Source: Acidobacteriota bacterium (GTDB taxonomy: Bacteria; Acidobacteriota; Blastocatellia; Pyrinomonadales; Pyrinomonadaceae). From it: a stretch of DNA of 7,156 bases. Shown piece after piece: positions 6,125 to 7,156 of this stretch; position 1 is the stretch's first letter; the number at the start of each line of letters is the position of its first letter. The position numbers and the translations under genes are program-made. The notes below the pieces were generated by a model. It was not told where the DNA came from, did no database searches, and worked only from the letters and a program-made list of their open reading frames with translations. The DNA lies in the NCBI GenBank assembly GCA_003222935.1, contig QHXL01000045.1, positions 1 through 7,156 on the forward strand. Direction: 5' to 3'.

Positions 6125-6366
6125 CAAGTACTTCTCTAGCACAGTGCAGTTGGGAAGGGGGCAAGCGGAATATCAAGCACCAAATGAATTTGAACCGGAG
6201 CGCGCCCCCGCTGGGTTCGATCAGATTCTAGTTGAGGCTCCAGCGGGGGCGCGCTTTGTTCCGCTCTCTAAAAGTACTTCTCATTCCGCTTGCCCCCTTC
6301 CCAACTGCACTAAGCTAGATGGGTACTTGAATGCCCGCCCAACTGCACTGTGATAGAGAGCTACTT
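6125..6366. repeat. Nested, three-armed inverted-repeat element
   Basis: The outer stem pairs 6125-6171 with 6283-6329 at 42 of 47 positions, including a perfect 29-bp block (6143-6171 with 6283-6311). Inside lies a second perfect 16-bp GC-rich stem (6199-6214 with 6240-6255, 25-nt loop). A third arm, 6338-6366, matches the reverse complement of the left arm at 26 of 29 positions, so it competes with the first right arm. An 11-bp direct repeat AAGTACTTCTC occurs at 6126-6136 and 6272-6282. The element fills much of the space between the amidohydrolase stop (6379) and the sigma gene. It contains no gene. It could be a REP/BIME-like or MITE-like element, or serve as a transcription terminator for the upstream gene. 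Confidence 0.8.
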
Positions 6367-6378
6367 AGGATTTGACGG

Positions 6379-7156
6379 TCAAACATTGTTTAGAATCGAA
6401 AGCGCAGTCCCTTCAAATATCTGCGACTTCTCTTCTTCGCTAATCTCCAAACCCTCAATTGAGCTTACCGCTCGATCGATCGATCCCAACAGGTGTGGAT
6501 AATCACTTCCCATCACCATGTGGTCAGCGCCAACCATGTTTCGCACCATTGCCAATGTGTGCGGACTGAACGACACCGTGTCGTAGTACAGCCGCTTGAG
6601 ATAGGTACTCGGAAGTTTGTCGATCTTTACCCGGCAATCCGCGAAGTCGCGAAAACCGTTGTCCATCCTCTCCATCAAATACGGAACGGCGCCCCCGAGG
6701 TGTCCGATGATCCAACGGATGTCGGGAAAGTCTTCAAACATGCCGTCGTAACACATCCGCGCGACTGCCAGGCTCGTATCAAACGGAAACCCGATGATTG
6801 GTCCAAGCACATACTCACGAAACGAGTCAGCATTTGCCGGCAACATCGGATGCAGGAAGACGCACAACTTCATGGAGTTGGCTTCCGCAAAGAATTCTCG
6901 GTATTCAGGAGACGTCAACGGCTTGCCACCAATATTGCTCAGTAAGACGACTCCGTTAAGTTTCAACTCATCGATTGCGCGATGAAGTTCGGTTAATGCA
7001 GCGGCCGGCGCATCGAGCGGGATAGAGGCGAAGCCTTTGAATCGCGTGGGATGCTTCGAAATCAACTCCGCGTAGGAGTCGTTGATCATGCGAGCCACCG
7101 AAGGCTGATGTTCCGCAGAAGTGAAGAACACATTGGGCGTAGACAGTGAGACTACC
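6379..7156 (-). CDS. Amidohydrolase-2 (ACMSD-like) family protein, 5' end beyond the window
   Basis: The frame ends with TGA at 6379-6381 and is open to the right edge. The GTG at 7131 is not the start, because the codons upstream read VVSLSTPN and continue a sequence typical of the family (then VFFTSAEHQPSVARMINDSYAE). About 258 residues are visible of an expected 290-330; the N-terminal metal-binding HxH is therefore off the window. Visible family motifs are FLHP (His codon at 6850-6852), GHLGG (His at 6700-6702) and GSDYPH (Asp at 6502-6504). These correspond to the metal-binding His, the catalytic His and the metal-binding Asp of aminocarboxymuconate-semialdehyde decarboxylase. Members are TIM-barrel, metal-dependent decarboxylases or hydrolases of aromatic or ring-fission acids; the substrate here cannot be read from sequence. 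It lies upstream of the sigma operon but is separated by a strong inverted repeat, so joint transcription is doubtful. Confidence 0.85.
   Translation of the reverse strand, partial: VVSLSTPNVFFTSAEHQPSVARMINDSYAELISKHPTRFKGFASIPLDAPAAALTELHRAIDELKLNGVVLLSNIGGKPLTSPEYREFFAEANSMKLCVFLHPMLPANADSFREYVLGPIIGFPFDTSLAVARMCYDGMFEDFPDIRWIIGHLGGAVPYLMERMDNGFRDFADCRVKIDKLPSTYLKRLYYDTVSFSPHTLAMVRNMVGADHMVMGSDYPHLLGSIDRAVSSIEGLEISEEEKSQIFEGTALSILNNV

Noticed and set aside
6493..6945. Plus-strand frame of 150 codons opposite the amidohydrolase gene
   Set aside because: The opposite strand encodes conserved amidohydrolase motifs over the whole stretch; the plus-strand product is His/Arg-rich without family features.

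Overview
The window looks like a piece of a bacterial chromosome of roughly 50% GC. It carries four genes that appear to form one minus-strand operon, plus an upstream minus-strand gene and a broken plus-strand gene at the other end. I suggest Acidobacteriota, probably Blastocatellia or Pyrinomonadaceae-like. That rests on the style of the ECF sigma/anti-sigma pair, the large HEAT-repeat proteins, and the protein-like and CACAGAG-rich intergenic repeats that I associate with that group. It is a recognition-level inference with no marker gene to confirm it.

Layout on the plus-strand map, left to right: a hairpin-rich intergenic repeat (1-108) abuts a dihydrofolate-reductase/RibD-C family gene (110-652) that has one in-frame TGA. 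Next comes a perfect 42-bp inverted repeat (659-775) and a gene-poor stretch up to 968. The minus strand then carries, in order of transcription: an amidohydrolase-2 family gene (6379 to beyond the right edge), a long nested inverted-repeat element (6125-6366), an ECF sigma factor (5430-5960), a zinc-finger anti-sigma factor with one membrane span (4375-5352), an exported TPR plus HEAT-repeat protein (2693-4204), and a second exported HEAT-repeat protein (969-2564).

The likely biology is an envelope-linked regulatory locus. The sigma factor would be held by the membrane anti-sigma factor, whose large extracytoplasmic part could sense a signal. The two exported HEAT proteins share a 64-residue double-HEAT super-repeat and the same C-terminal cap, so they look like diverged paralogues encoded in tandem. 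They could be sensor partners or the output of the sigma factor; the sequence does not say which.

The non-coding DNA is the less ordinary part. It holds two copies (one perfect, one decayed) of a CACAGAG inverted repeat, a three-armed repeat upstream of the sigma gene that can fold in alternative ways, and short tandem repeats with a shared CGGACA core just before two of the operon's start codons.
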